This document shows, piece by piece, positions 21,299 to 33,215 of a DNA stretch of 48,569 bases. Positions within the stretch are counted from its first letter, which is position 1; every line of letters starts with the position of its first letter. Both the position numbers and the translations under genes were made by a program. The stretch covers positions 22,348,001-22,396,569 of the forward strand of contig NC_092671.1 in NCBI RefSeq assembly GCF_964355755.1. The letters run 5' to 3'. This stretch comes from Antedon mediterranea (Eukaryota; Echinodermata; Crinoidea; Comatulida; Antedonidae). The notes under the pieces were generated by a model. That model saw only the letters and a program-made list of their open reading frames with translations. It was not told where the DNA came from and ran no database searches.

Positions 21299-24200
21299 CT
21301 GTATGTATATATTATTCAGTAATAGTAGAATAATCAGTGAATTGTCTAGTCAAAATGTAGTTGATTATTCAGTAACAGTTTAGATAATTTAAACTGTGTG
21401 TAAATAGTAGAATAATCAGTGAATTGTCTAGTCAAAATGTAAATGATTATTCAGTAACAGTTTAGATAATTTAAACTGCAAATACATAGTAGAATAATCA
21501 GTGAATTGTCTAGTCGAAAAGTAGTTGATTAGTCAGTAACAGTTTAGAGAATTTAAACTGTGTGTAAATAGTAGAAAAATCAATGAATTGTCTAGTCAAA
21601 ATACAGTTGATTATTCAGTAACAGTTTAGAGAATTTAAACTGCACATACATAGTAGAATAATAAGTGAATTGTCTAGTCAAAAGTAGTTGATTAGTCAGT
21701 AACAGTTTAGATAATTTAAACTGTGTGTAAATATTAGAATAATCAATGAATTGTCTAGTCAAAATACAGTTGATTATTCAGTAACAGTTTAGGGAATTTA
21801 AACTGTGTGTAAATAGTAGAATAATCAGTGAATTGTCTAGTCAAAAGGCCGTTTATTATTCAGTAACAGTTTAGATAATTTAAACTGCAAATACATAGTA
21901 GAATAATCAGTGAATTGTCTAGTCAAAATGTACTTGATTAGTCAGTAACAGTTTAGATAATTTAAACTGCAAATACATAGTAGAATAATCAGTGAATTGT
22001 CTAGTCAAAAGTAGTTGATTAGTCAGTGACAGTTTAGATAATTTAAACTGCAAATACATAGTAGAATAATCAGTGAATTGTCTAGTCAAAAGACCGTTTA
22101 TTATTCAGTAACAGTTTAGAGAATTTAAACTGTAAATACATAGTAGAATAATCAGTGAATTGTTTAGTCAAAAGACCGTTTATTATTCAGTAACAGTTTA
22201 TAGAATTTAAACTGCAAATACATAGTAGAATAATCAGTGAATTGTTTAGTCAAAATACAGTTGATTATTCAGGAACAGTTTAGGGAATTTAAACTGTGTG
22301 TAAATAGTAGAATAATCAATGAATTGTCTAGTCAAAATACAGTTGATTATTCAGAAACAGTTTAGATAATTTAAACTGCAAATACATAGTAGAATAATCA
22401 GTGAATTGTCTAGTCAAAAGACCGTTTATTATTCAGTAACAGTTTAGATAATTTAAACTGCAAATACATAGTAGAATAATCAATGAATTGTCTAGTCAAA
22501 ATGTAGTTGATTAGTCAGTAACAGTTTAGATAATTTAAACTGCAAATACATAGTACAATAATCAATGAATTGTCTAGTCAAAATACAGTTGATTATTCAG
22601 TAACAGTTTAGAGAATTTAAACTGCAGATACATAGTAGAATAATAAGTGAATTGTCTAGTCAAAAGTAGTTGATTAGTCAGTAACAGTTTAGAGAATTTA
22701 AACTGTGTGTAAATAGTAGAATAATCAATGAATTGTCCAGTCAAAAGACCGTTTATTATTCAGTAACAGTTTAGATAATTTAAACTGCAAATACATATTA
22801 GAATAATCAGTGAATTGTCTAGTCAAAATACAGTTGATTATTCAGTAACAGTTTAGGGAATTTAAACTGTGTGTAAATAGTAGAATAATCAGTGAATTGT
22901 TTAGTCAAAATACAGTTGATTATTCAGTAACAGTTTAGATAATTTAAACTGCAAATACATAGTAGAATAATCAATGAATTGTCTAGTCAAAAGACCGTTT
23001 ATTATTCAGTAACAGTTTAGATAATTTAAACTGCAAATACATATTAGAATAATCAGTGAATTGTTTAGTCAAAATGTAGTTGATTAGTCAGTAACAGTTT
23101 AGAGAATTTAAACTGTAAATACATAGTAGAATAATCAGTGAATTGTTTAGTCAAAAGACCGTTTATTATTCAGTAACAGTTTAGAGAATTTAAACTGCAA
23201 ATACATAGTAGAATAATCAGTGAATTGTCTAGTCGAAATGTAGTTGATTAGTCAGTAACAGTTTAGAGAATTTAAACTGTAAATAAATAGTAGAATAATC
23301 AGTGAATTGTTTAGTCAAAAGACCGTTTATTATTCAGTAACAGTTTAGAGAATTTAAACTGCAAATACATAGTAGAATAATCAGTGAATTGTCTAGTCGA
23401 AATGTAGTTTATTATTCAGTAACAGTTTAGAGAATTTAAACTGCAAATACATAGTAGAATAATCAGTGAATTGTTTAGTCAAAAGACAGTTGATTATTCA
23501 GTAACAGTTTAGAGAATTTAAACTATGTGTAAATAGTACAATAATCAATGAATTGTCTAGTCAAAATACAGTTGATTATTCAGTAACAGTTTAGAGAATT
23601 TAAACTGCAAATACATATTAGAATAATCAGTGAATTGTCTAGTCGAAATGTAGTTGATTAGTCAGTAAAAGTTTAGATAATTTAAACTGCAAATACATAG
23701 TAGAATAATCAGTGAATTGTCTAGTCAAAATGTAGTTGATTAGTCAGTAACAGTTTAGAGAATTTAAACTGCAAATACATAGTAGAATAATCAGTGAATT
23801 GTCTAGTCAAAATGTAGTTGATTAGTCAGTAACAGTTTAGAGAATTTAAACTGTAATACATAGTAGAATAATCAGTGAATTGTTTAGTCAAAAGACCGTT
23901 TATTATTCAGTAACAGTTTAGAGAATTTAAACTGCAAATACATAGTAGAATAATCAGTGAATTGTCTAGTCAAAATGTAGTTGATTAGTCAGTAACAGTT
24001 TAGAGAATTTAAACTGCAAATACATAGTAGAATAATCAGTGAATTGTCTAGTCGAAATGTAGTTGATTAGTCAGTAACAGTTTAGAGAATTTAAACTGCA
24101 AATACATAGTAGAATAATCAGTGAATTGTCTAGTCAAAATGTAGTTGATTAGTCAGTAACAGTTTAGAGAATTTAAACTGCAAATACATAGTAGAATAAT

Positions 24201-27200
24201 CAGTGAATTGTTTAGTCGAAATGTAGTTGATTAGTCAGTAACAGTTTAGAGAATTTAAACTGTAATACATAGTAGAATAATCAGTGAATTGTTTAGTCAA
24301 AAGACCGTTTATTATTCAGTAACAGTTTAGAGAATTTAAACTGCAAATACATAGTAGAATAATCAGTGAATTGTCTAGTCAAAATGTAGTTGATTAGTCA
24401 GTAACAGTTTAGAGAATTTAAACTGCAAATACATATTAGAATAATCAGTGAATTGTCTAGTCGAAATGTAGTTGATTAGTCAGTAAAAGTTTAGATAATT
24501 TAAACTGCAAATACATAGTAGAATAATCAGTGAATTGTCTAGTCAAAATGTAGTTGATTAGTCAGTAACAGTTTAGAGAATTTAAACTGCAAATACATAG
24601 TAGAATAATCAGTGAATTGTCTAGTCAAAATGTAGTTGATTAGTCAGTAACAGTTTAGAGAATTTAAACTGTAATACATAGTAGAATAATCAGTGAATTG
24701 TCTAGTCGAAATGTAGTTGATTAGTCAGTAACAGTTTAGAGAATTTAAACTGCAAATACATAGTAGAATAATCAGTGAATTGTTTAGTCGAAATGTAGTT
24801 GATTAGTCAGTAACAGTTTAGAGAATTTAAACTGTAATACATAGTAGAATAATCAGTGAATTGTTTAGTCAAAAGACCGTTTATTATTCAGTAACAGTTT
24901 AGAGAATTTAAACTGCAAATACATAGTAGAATAATCAGTGAATTGTCTAGTCAAAATGTAGTTGATTAGTCAGTAACAGTTTAGAGAATTTAAACTGCAA
25001 ATACATAGTAGAATAATCAGTGAATTGTCTAGTCGAAATGTAGTTGATTAGTCAGTAACAGTTTAGAGAATTTAAACTGCAAATACATAGTAGAATAATC
25101 AGTGAATTGTTTAGTCGAAATGTAGTTGATTAGTCAGTAACAGTTTAGAGAATTTAAACTGTAATACATAGTAGAATAATCAGTGAATTGTTTAGTCAAA
25201 AGACCGTTTATTATTCAGTAACAGTTTAGAGAATTTAAACTGCAAATACATAGTAGAATAATCAGTGAATTGTCTAGTCAAAATGTAGTTGATTAGTCAG
25301 TAACAGTTTAGAGAATTTAAACTGCAAATACATATTAGAATAATCAGTGAATTGTCTAGTCGAAATGTAGTTGATTAGTCAGTAAAAGTTTAGATAATTT
25401 AAACTGCAAATACATAGTAGAATAATCAGTGAATTGTCTAGTCAAAATGTAGTTGATTAGTCAGTAACAGTTTAGAGAATTTAAACTGCAAATACATAGT
25501 AGAATAATCAGTGAATTGTCTAGTCAAAATGTAGTTGATTAGTCAGTAACAGTTTAGAGAATTTAAACTGTAATACATAGTAGAATAATCAGTGAATTGT
25601 TTAGTCAAAAGACCGTTTATTATTCAGTAACAGTTTAGAGAATTTAAACTGCAAATACATAGTAGAATAATCAGTGAATTGTCTAGTCAAAATGTAGTTG
25701 ATTAGTCAGTAACAGTTTAGAGAATTTAAACTGCAAATACATAGTAGAATAATCAGTGAATTGTCTAGTCGAAATGTAGTTGATTAGTCAGTAACAGTTT
25801 AGAGAATTTAAACTGCAAATACATAGTAGAATAATCAGTGAATTGTCTAGTCAAAATGTAGTTGATTAGTCAGTAACAGTTTAGAGAATTTAAACTGCAA
25901 ATACATAGTAGAATAATCAGTGAATTGTCTAGTCGAAATGTAGTTGATTAGTCAGTAACAGTTTAGAGAATTTAAACTGCAAATACATAGTAGAATAATC
26001 AGTGAATTGTTTAGTCGAAATGTAGTTGATTAGTCAGTAACAGTTTAGAGAATTTAAACTGCAAATACATAGTAGAATAATCAGTGAATTGTTTAGTCAA
26101 AATGTAGTTGATTAGTCAGTAACAGTTTAGAGAATTTAAACTGTAAATACATAGTAGAATAATCAGTGAATTGTTTAGTCAAAAGACCGTTTATTATTCA
26201 GTAACAGTTTAGAGAATTTAAACTGCAAATACATAGTAGAATAATCAGTGAATTGTTTAGTCAAAAGACAGTTGATTATTCAGTAACAGTTTAGATAATT
26301 TAAACTGCAAATACATAGAATAATCCGTGAATTGTCTAGTCAAAAGACAGTTGATTATTCAGTAACAGTTTAGAGAATTTAAACTATGTGTAAATAGTAC
26401 AATAATCAATGAATTGTCTAGTCAAAATACAGTTGATTATTCAGTAAAAGTTTAGAGAATTTAAACTGCAAATACATATTAGAATAATCAGTGAATTGTC
26501 TAGTCGAAATGTAGTTGATTAGTCAGTAAAAGTTTAGATAATTTAAACTGAAAATACATAGTAGAATAATCAGTGAATTGTTTAGTCAAAAGACAGTTGA
26601 TTATTCAGTAACAGTTTAGAGAATTTAAACTGCAAATACATAGTAGAATAATCAGTGAATTGTCTAGTCAAAATGTAGTTGATTATTCAGTAACAGTTTA
26701 GAGAATTTAAACTGCAAATACATAGTAGAATAATCAATGAATTGTCTAGTCAAAATGTAGTTGATTAGTCAGTAACAGTTTAGAGAATTTAAACTGCAAA
26801 TACATAGTAGAATAATCAGTGAATTGTCTAGTCAAAATGTAGTTGATTAGTCAGTAACAGTTTAGAGAATTTAAACTGTAAATACATAGTAGAATAATCA
26901 GTGAATTGTTTAGTCAAAAGACCGTTTATTATTCAGTAACAGTTTAGAGAATTTAAACTGCAAATACATAGTAGAATAATCAGTGAATTGTTTAGTCAAA
27001 AGACAGTTGATTATTCAGTAACAGTTTAGAGAATTTAAAATCCAAATACATAGTAGAATAATCAGTGAATTGCTTAGTCAAAATACAGTTGATTATTCAG
27101 GAACAGTTTAGAGAATTTAAACTGTGTGTAAATAGTAGAATAATCAGTGAATTGTTTAGTCAAAAGACAGTTGATTATTCAGTAACAGTTTAGAGAATTT

Positions 27201-28249
27201 AAACTGCAAATACATAGTAGAATAATCAGTGAATTGTCTAGTCAAAATGTAGTTGATTAGTCAGTAACAGTTTAGAGAATTTAAACTGTAAATACATAGT
27301 AGAATAATCAGTGAATTGTTTAGTCAAAAGACCGTTTATTATTCAGTAACAGTTTAGAGAATTTAAACTGCAAATACATAGTAGAATAATCAGTGAATTG
27401 TTTAGTCAAAAGACAGTTGATTATTCAGTAACAGTTTAGATAATTTAAACTGCAAATACATAGAATAATCCGTGAATTGTCTAGTCAAAAGACAGTTGAT
27501 TATTCAGTAACAGTTTAGAGAATTTAAACTATGTGTAAATAGTACAATAATCAATGAATTGTCTAGTCAAAATACAGTTGATTATTCAGTAACAGTTTAG
27601 AGAATTTAAACTGCAAATACATATTAGAATAATCAGTGAATTGTCTAGTCGAAATGTAGTTGATTAGTCAGTAAAAGTTTAGATAATTTAAACTGAAAAT
27701 ACATAGTAGAATAATCAGTGAATTGTTTAGTCAAAAGACAGTTGATTATTCAGTAACAGTTTAGAGAATTTAAACTGCAAATACATATTAGAATAATCAG
27801 TGAATTGTCTAGTCAAAATGTAGTTGATTAGTCAGTAACAGTTTAGAGAATTTAAACTGCAAATACATAGTAGAATAATCAGTAAATTGTCTAGTCAAAA
27901 TGTAGTTGATTAGTCAGTAACAGTTTAGAGAATTTAAACTGTAAATACATAGTAGAATAATCAGTGAATTGTTTAGTCAAAAGACCGTTTATTATTCAGT
28001 AACAGTTTAGAGAATTTAAACTGCAAATACATAGTAGAATAATCAGTGAATTGTTTAGTCAAAAGACAGTTGATTATTCAGTAACAGTTTAGAGAATTTA
28101 AAATCCAAATACATAGTAGAATAATCAGTGAATTGTCTAGTCAAAATGTAGTTGATTAGTCAGTAACAGTTTAGAGAATTTAAACTGCAAATACATAGTA
28201 GAATAATCAATGGACTGTATAGTCAAAATGTAGTCAGTAACAGTTTAGA
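21299..28249. repeat. 82-bp satellite array, about 85 copies
   Basis: Monomers of 82 bases (for example, successive GTCTAGTC motifs at 21344, 21426 and 21508). Each has an embedded inverted repeat, CAGTTTA-N6-7-TAAACTG. Variants alternate in fixed patterns (GTCTAGTC or GTTTAGTC; AATGTAGTTG or AGACCGTTTA; TGCAAATACA, TGTGTGTAAA or TGTAATACA). They show higher-order repeats of about 10-14 monomers: the rare CATAGAATAATCCGTG variant recurs at about 26315 and 27461, roughly 1,146 bases apart. Monomers at the ends are the most diverged, as expected for unequal crossing-over. Confidence 0.97.
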
Positions 28250-28399
28250 TAATTTCCAAGGATATCCTTATAACCCTTTTTAAAAATTGGAGTCACTTGT
28301 GCCACCTTCAAGTCATCATGAAAAACACCTGTGACAAGTTATAAGTTAATAATATATGTTAATGGCTTTGCAATAACAATAGATGAATCCTTAACATTA
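28250..28399. other. Spacer between two satellites
   Basis: About 150 bases of unique AT-rich sequence between the 82-bp and 47-bp arrays, with no gene or repeat that I can support. Confidence 0.5.
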
Positions 28400-29712
28400 G
28401 TTGCTTAGTTGATTTAAACAAAACATGTGTCATGGTTTAATAAGTAAGTGTTGAACTGATTTAAACAAAACATGTGTCATGGTTTAATCAGTAATTGTTG
28501 ACCTGATTTAAACAAAACATATGTCATGGTTTAATCATTAATTGTTGACCTGATTTAAACAAAACATGTGTTGTGGTTTAATCAGTTTGCTTAGTTGATT
28601 TAAACAAAACATGTGTCATGGTTTAATCAGTAATTGTTGAACTGATTTAAACCATGGAGTTATATTTACTCCATGTTTAAACAAAACATGTGTGGTTTTT
28701 TAGACATTAGTTGCTTAGTTGATTTAAACAAAACATGTGTCAAGGTTTAATCAGTAATTGTTGAACTGATTTAAACCATAGAGTTATATTTACTCCATGT
28801 TTAAACAAAACATGTGTGGTTTTTTAGACATTAGTTGCTTAGTTGATTTAAACAAAACATGTGTCATGGTTTAATAAGTAAGTGTTGAACTGATTTAAAC
28901 AAAACATGTGTCATGGTTTAATCAGTAATTGTTGACCTGATTTAAACAAAACATATGTCATGGTTTAATCATTAATTGTTGACCTGATTTAAACAAAACA
29001 TGTGTTGTGGTTTAATCAGTTTGCTTAGTTGATTTAAACAAAACATGTGTCATGGTTTAATCAGTAATTGTTGAACTGATTTAAACCATGGAGTTATATT
29101 TACTCCATGTTTAAACAAAACATGTGTGGTTTTTTAGACATTAGTTGCTTAGTTGATTTAAACAAAACATGTGTCAAGCTAGTTTAATCAGTAATTGTTG
29201 AACTGATTTAAACCATAGAGTTATATTTACTCCATGTTTAAACAAAACATGTGTGGTTTTTTAGACATTAGTTGCTTAGTTGATTTAAACAAAACATGTG
29301 TCATGGATAAGTAATTGTTGACCTGATTTAAACAAAACATATGTCATGGTTTAATCAGTAATTGTTGACCTGATTTAAACAAAACATGTGTGGTGGTTTA
29401 ATCAGTAATTGTTGACCTGATTTAAACAAAACATGTGTGGTGGTTTAATCAGTTTGCTTAGTTGATTTAAACAAAACATGTGTCCTGGTTTAATCAGTAA
29501 TTGTTGAACTGATTTAAACCATAGAGTTATATTTACTCCATGTTTAAACAAATCATGTGTGGTTTTTTAGACATTAGTTGCTTAGTTGATTTAAACAAAT
29601 CATGTGTCATAGTTTAATCAGTAATTGCTGACCTGATTTAAACAAAACATGTGTCATGGTTTAATCAGAATTGTTGAACTGATTTAAACAACATATGTAC
29701 TGTGGTTATTTA
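28400..29712. repeat. 47-bp satellite array with hairpin variant
   Basis: Monomers of about 47 bases built on GATTTAAACAAAACATGTG and GGTTTAATCAGTAATTGTTG. A variant module (for example about 28646-28682) contains TTTAAACCATGGAGT, then TATATTT, then ACTCCATGTTTAAA, a near-perfect hairpin repeated five times. A block of about 436 bases is duplicated (28407 onward and 28843 onward). The array resumes briefly at 31295-31400 after an insertion. It shares the TTTAAAC word with the 82-bp satellite. Confidence 0.93.
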
Positions 29713-30071
29713 GGGTATGTCCAGACTCTTGGCCTAACACTTAAATTGTTACAAAACCATTGGTGTTGGAAAAGCTGTATATGGTTTTGACCGTTCAGTT
29801 AGGAACCTTCTACATCAATCTAATTTCGTTATAAATTTAGTAGTACCAACCCTGCCTATTATTTCATTTATCCGTGGCATTGGATATGCATTTTTTTGTA
29901 ATTCATGTTAAAGCGAGCTGTACCGTCCCGTTTTGGACAGTGAGACTCTTCTTTTACTTTGCCTAACTTAGCCTGATGAATTGGATAAGCTTTTTGTCTA
30001 ACTGGGTGTACGTCATGCTTTATTACAGTAGTTTTTCCATGCGAATTTTCAGTTACTATGAACATTTCCAT
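29713..30071 (-). pseudogene. Ty3/Gypsy reverse-transcriptase fragment
   Basis: On the minus strand one frame at 29868-30071 reads PVRQKAYPIHQAKLGKVKEE and later KRDGTARFNMNYKKM, the start of a Gypsy-type reverse transcriptase (P-I-R-Q-x-x-Y ... K-K-D-G-x-x-R). It continues in other frames as YPMPRINEII and a KPYTAFPTP stretch. At least one frameshift and several stops are present and the YxDD catalytic region is missing. A dead fragment. Confidence 0.65.
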
Positions 30072-30084
30072 CTACATTCCGCAC

Positions 30085-31088
30085 ACTAATCTTGGAAAAG
30101 AGGTCCTTTGTGAAATAAATGATGTTATCTTAGATATTGAAGCCAAATACGCTGATGCTTATATTATAATAAATGATGATTTTAATCGCAATAATCAATC
30201 GTAATGGATCAATATTACACAGACGTTATACATTATTCTCATTTAGAGGGTACAAACACCAACACAGTGTCAGAATAATGTATTTTGATCTATCATCGGC
30301 CTTCATCTGTTGACAAATAATTTGATAAATGCCAACGTACCTAATAAGTTGAATGGCCTTGTACTTAATTTTTTTGACACATAGATATCAATATATTAAA
30401 CTGAACAGCGAAGTTAAATATGAAATTATTGTTTAGTAACACAGGTTCCCCACAGGGCACAGTTTTAGCCCCTTTCCTATTCACTGTGTTCACTTCAGAC
30501 TTTAAGTCCGATCACCCAGACTGTCCTGTTATCAAATTAGCTGATGACACAGCCATCCTGGGTCAAACATGACAACTATGGTTATTATAAAGCTGAAATT
30601 GACCGGTTTGTAAGGTTTTTGTAATAAAAACCATCTTAAACTTAATACTGCTATTCTAAGACCAAAGAAATGGTAATAGATTTTCGTAATAAATTTAGGG
30701 CATCTACTGATATTATTCATTCATTATTGATGGTAATCATGTAGAGATAGATTAAATTTTTCTGAATATTTAGAATATATTAGTAAGAAATTAAATACTC
30801 GTATGTAAATGCTTTTAATGTGAGTAACAAAACCATCAATATCTTTTATACATCAGTTGTTTGTGGGGTTTGGAGTTATTGCTTAACGGGATGGGGAGAA
30901 ATTGCTTTTAACAAAGATAAAGAATTAATAGATCGTCTGATTAGAAAAGTTAGCAGAATCACTTTTGTCTGTTTGCCTTCAGTTGACTATCTCTACAGAG
31001 TAAGGATAACAAATTTGTTTTCTCATATAAAAACTGATGAACTTTATTTCCTCCATGATGTGGTTATCAGTCATACTATCCCTAGGTG
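30085..31088 (+). pseudogene. CR1-like non-LTR retrotransposon fragment (endonuclease and RT)
   Basis: On the plus strand, in shifting frames: an endonuclease remnant (AKYADAYIIINDDFNR, where G-D-F-N would be expected, about 30140-30190), then YFDLSSAF, QYIKLNSEV, GSPQGTVLAPFLFT and ADDTAI (about 30275-30560), KTKEMVIDFR (about 30660), and FYTSVVCGVWSYCLTGWG in an open stretch at 30820-31116. This order is that of CR1/Rex-type elements. Multiple frameshifts, stops and gaps make it inactive. Confidence 0.7.
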
Positions 31089-31089
31089 G

Positions 31090-31294
31090 ACGTATCATGT
31101 GGGGAGAACCCAGTAGACTCCTGCGGTATCTCCCTATAAGCAAATAATAGGTACGGAAGCAATTTATTCCATTCCCGGGGATCGTCCTGAACAAACCATA
31201 CACTTAAGGGTGCCATTAAAGCTTTCCACTAATTCCTCGGTTTGTGGATGGTAGGGAGAAGTAGTACTTTTACGTCAAGAGTCTGAACATACCC
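31090..31294 (-). pseudogene. Ty3/Gypsy integrase fragment
   Basis: On the minus strand: TTSPYHPQTEELVESFNGTL and, after a frameshift, DPREWNKLLPYLLFAYRE and ESTGFSPHD, matching the end of the Gypsy integrase core. On the minus strand this integrase lies upstream of the reverse-transcriptase fragment at 29713-30071, the reverse of the order in an intact Ty3/Gypsy element. The pieces are therefore rearranged or independent. Confidence 0.7.
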
Positions 31295-31400
31295 TTAATA
31301 AGTAATTGTTAGTTGATTTAGACAAAACATGTCTCATCGTTTAATATTTAACATTAATTGTTTGTGTGGTGGTTTAATAACATATGTAGTTGATAAATTA
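31295..31400. repeat. Remnant of the 47-bp array
   Basis: Starts TTAATAAGTAATTGTTAG and includes GATTTAGACAAAACATGTC, the continuation of the array interrupted at 29712, more diverged than the left part. Confidence 0.7.
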
Positions 31401-31412
31401 TTCATTATTGTA

Positions 31413-31862
31413 CAGTCAACTTTCCTAATACCGGACACCTGGCAGAATATGTTGGATTCTGTAACGGTTTGGTATTTGGAATGTGTTTTTTAACGAGTTT
31501 ACATCCTGTTCCGCATAGCAGGAAGTCCGCTAAAGTGGATAAGCGTGCAACTATGTAGTGATTGTCTCAGTCAGCTAAATTAAAACAAAAGATTAAACCA
31601 CATGTGCGGCTGCTTATGAAGCCCCTCAAACGATATGTTATGCATGACTTGGCAAATAAAGCTATCCTGGTCCCATCACCTTATTGAAAATAGACCTGTC
31701 TGCTCAGTTTCTGAGTTTTCTGAGTTTCCCTACATGCTTTGGAAAATTCTCTTAATATTAAAAGCTTAGGAATTTGGGGTCTTCTGGTCCTCAAGACAAT
31801 TCTGGTATTGGGAGAGTGTTCGGTTTTTTCAGTTCAGAGTCCAGTATTTGGAGAGTCGACTA
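31413..31862. mobile_element. Pogo/Tigger-like MITE, 450 bp
   Basis: The left end CAGTCAACTTTCCTAATACC and the reverse complement of the right end (TAGTCGACTCTCCAAATACT) align over about 30 bases with some mismatches. TA flanks both sides (31411-31412 and 31863-31864). A CAGT start with TA duplications fits the pogo/Tigger branch of Tc1/mariner. The interior has no open frame, so it is non-autonomous. Confidence 0.6.
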
Positions 31863-31864
31863 TA

Positions 31865-32017
31865 TTATATTCATAGCATGTGTTAATAATGAATTGTTGA
31901 AATGTTATACTATTTTAAATGATTTAATAATGGAAATGTTAATTTAAGTTACAAAAAAAGAAAAATAAAATTCTATAAAGTAATTAATGAAAACAGTAGT
32001 TTTGTCTTCTATGCAAG
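31865..32017. other. AT-rich spacer
   Basis: Nothing beyond AT-rich DNA with a chance AATAAA near 31965. It precedes the first candidate exons of gene 2. Confidence 0.4.
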
Positions 32018-32162
32018 GAAAGACCTTTCAAGATGTTATATATGGATCATCAAATCACAGACAGGTTAAACATAATTCTAGCATTCTGTAGCTTAATAGA
32101 TTATTCAGAAAATTGGCAGAAATAGAACGTGAAGCCAATCCCAAGCATATCCTAACATGGCA
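32018..32162 (+). CDS. Candidate exon pair upstream of gene 2
   Basis: Exon 32018-32064 (KERPFKMLYMDHQITD, if the preceding AAG is counted) can be spliced to 32109-32162 (KLAEIEREANPKHILTWQ) across a 44-base GT-AG intron in matching phase. The peptide looks like real protein rather than AT-rich noise. The second donor (GTATTT) is weak and the link to the next candidate exon does not keep phase, so this may belong to a broken or differently spliced gene. Confidence 0.35.
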
Positions 32163-32281
32163 GTATTTTAGTTAATGATAAAGCCACCATAACATGCTAC
32201 CTTATTATTTTCATATGTTTTGATGTTGATTAACATGTAGTTTGAGTTACTTTGAGTTTCTTTCAGAGTCATGGTTTTTAG

Positions 32282-33215
32282 CAGTCATTATTACAACAAA
32301 CACATTTAGACCTGGTAAGTTATAACCACACTGTAGCTAGTTTGCAAAAACTATTTTACTTGTAATAGGTTATTTTTATTTCTGCTTTCTCCTTTTTAAC
32401 ACCAACTCTTCTGTATGTATACTCTGAGTATACGCTAATGTTAAATACCCTAAAATAGCAGGGCATTATTTCAAAAAGCTGATCTAAACAAAAGGTTTAG
32501 TATAATTTTTACAAATATTGTTATAAATGAAAAAAAAAAGTTATAAATTATTAATTGACAGTGAATTATTATTTGTACTTGGGTAATATCTATCTATATA
32601 TAGTTTGTCTATCAGTTGTCTAATAAATATAAACTGAAAACTCTAATATTTTAAAATGCCATTAATTTTCCACCAACAGTTAGTTGCTGTTAACATTCTG
32701 GATATTCTTCATCATAACATCCTTTTGCAGTTTAAAAGTAAGAGTTTACAATACGTATGTTTTGTATGCATGTGTTTTATTTAATTAAATGTCAAATTAA
32801 ATAATAATACTGCACAACTTAACGAACTGTGTTGTATCAAATATGAGATGAAATATTTTGTTTCTGTTTTGTTTACTAGTAGGAGTGTTGACTATAATGC
32901 TTTGTTCACAATTCAACACAACACCCTTGTTACACGGCTGGTTCCCCCACCTGTGACTTCACATTCTATCTCTGGCACACAACATTATTAGTAAATTACA
33001 ATGTGGCGTACGATTGAAAACTGTTGAGAACTCCTGCTTTATTATTGGTACCTGTGTTGTTTATTCTGACGCTAGTTATTACTAACTTCCCCCACATTAC
33101 TGAACTCAGAACAACTGTATTTACATTGTTATACTTTCAGTTTCATCTATGTGGGTTGGTGTTGAAGTCATTAATGATGACAACTATTGTAACTGGTTGC
33201 ATTTACTGTATTCAG
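32282..33215 (+). CDS. Candidate middle exons of gene 2
   Basis: Three exons join in phase: 32282-32314 (QSLLQQTHLDL, GTAAGT donor), 32680-32737 (LVAVNILDILHHNILLQFK, GTAAGA donor) and 33141-33215 (SSMWVGVEVINDDNYCNWLH, then LLYS). The first two give an amphipathic helix of the kind that often precedes this family's conserved core. The last exon ends in phase 1 while the core exon at 34085 needs phase 0, so either an exon between them has been missed or the gene is broken here. Confidence 0.4.
32738..33140. other. Intronic or intergenic AT-rich DNA
   Basis: No exon, RNA or repeat that I can support. It lies between two candidate exons of gene 2. A hydrophobic open frame starting at 33024 overlaps the next candidate exon in another frame and is judged spurious. 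Confidence 0.4.

Larger units (their letters stand above)
29713..31294. mobile_element. Inverted-repeat-bounded chimeric insertion (1.58 kb)
   Basis: Both ends carry GGGTATGTYCAGACTCTTG in inverted orientation (29713-29731 and 31276-31294, one mismatch). TTA stands directly outside each end (29710-29712 and 31295-31297). Removing the insert and one TTA restores a sequence matching the 47-bp array consensus (GGTT..TTTAATAAGTAATTG). A three-base TTA duplication with GGG-starting inverted repeats is typical of PIF/Harbinger-type transposons. The interior, however, holds Ty3/Gypsy and CR1-like pieces, not a Harbinger transposase. Confidence 0.6.

Noticed and set aside
21299-28249. CRISPR-like array of regular repeats
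   Set aside because: Eukaryotic context, no unique spacers (whole 82-base units repeat), and no cas genes. It is a satellite.
29713-31294. A single intact retrotransposon
   Set aside because: Fragments lie on opposite strands, are in the wrong order, contain frameshifts and lack essential motifs.
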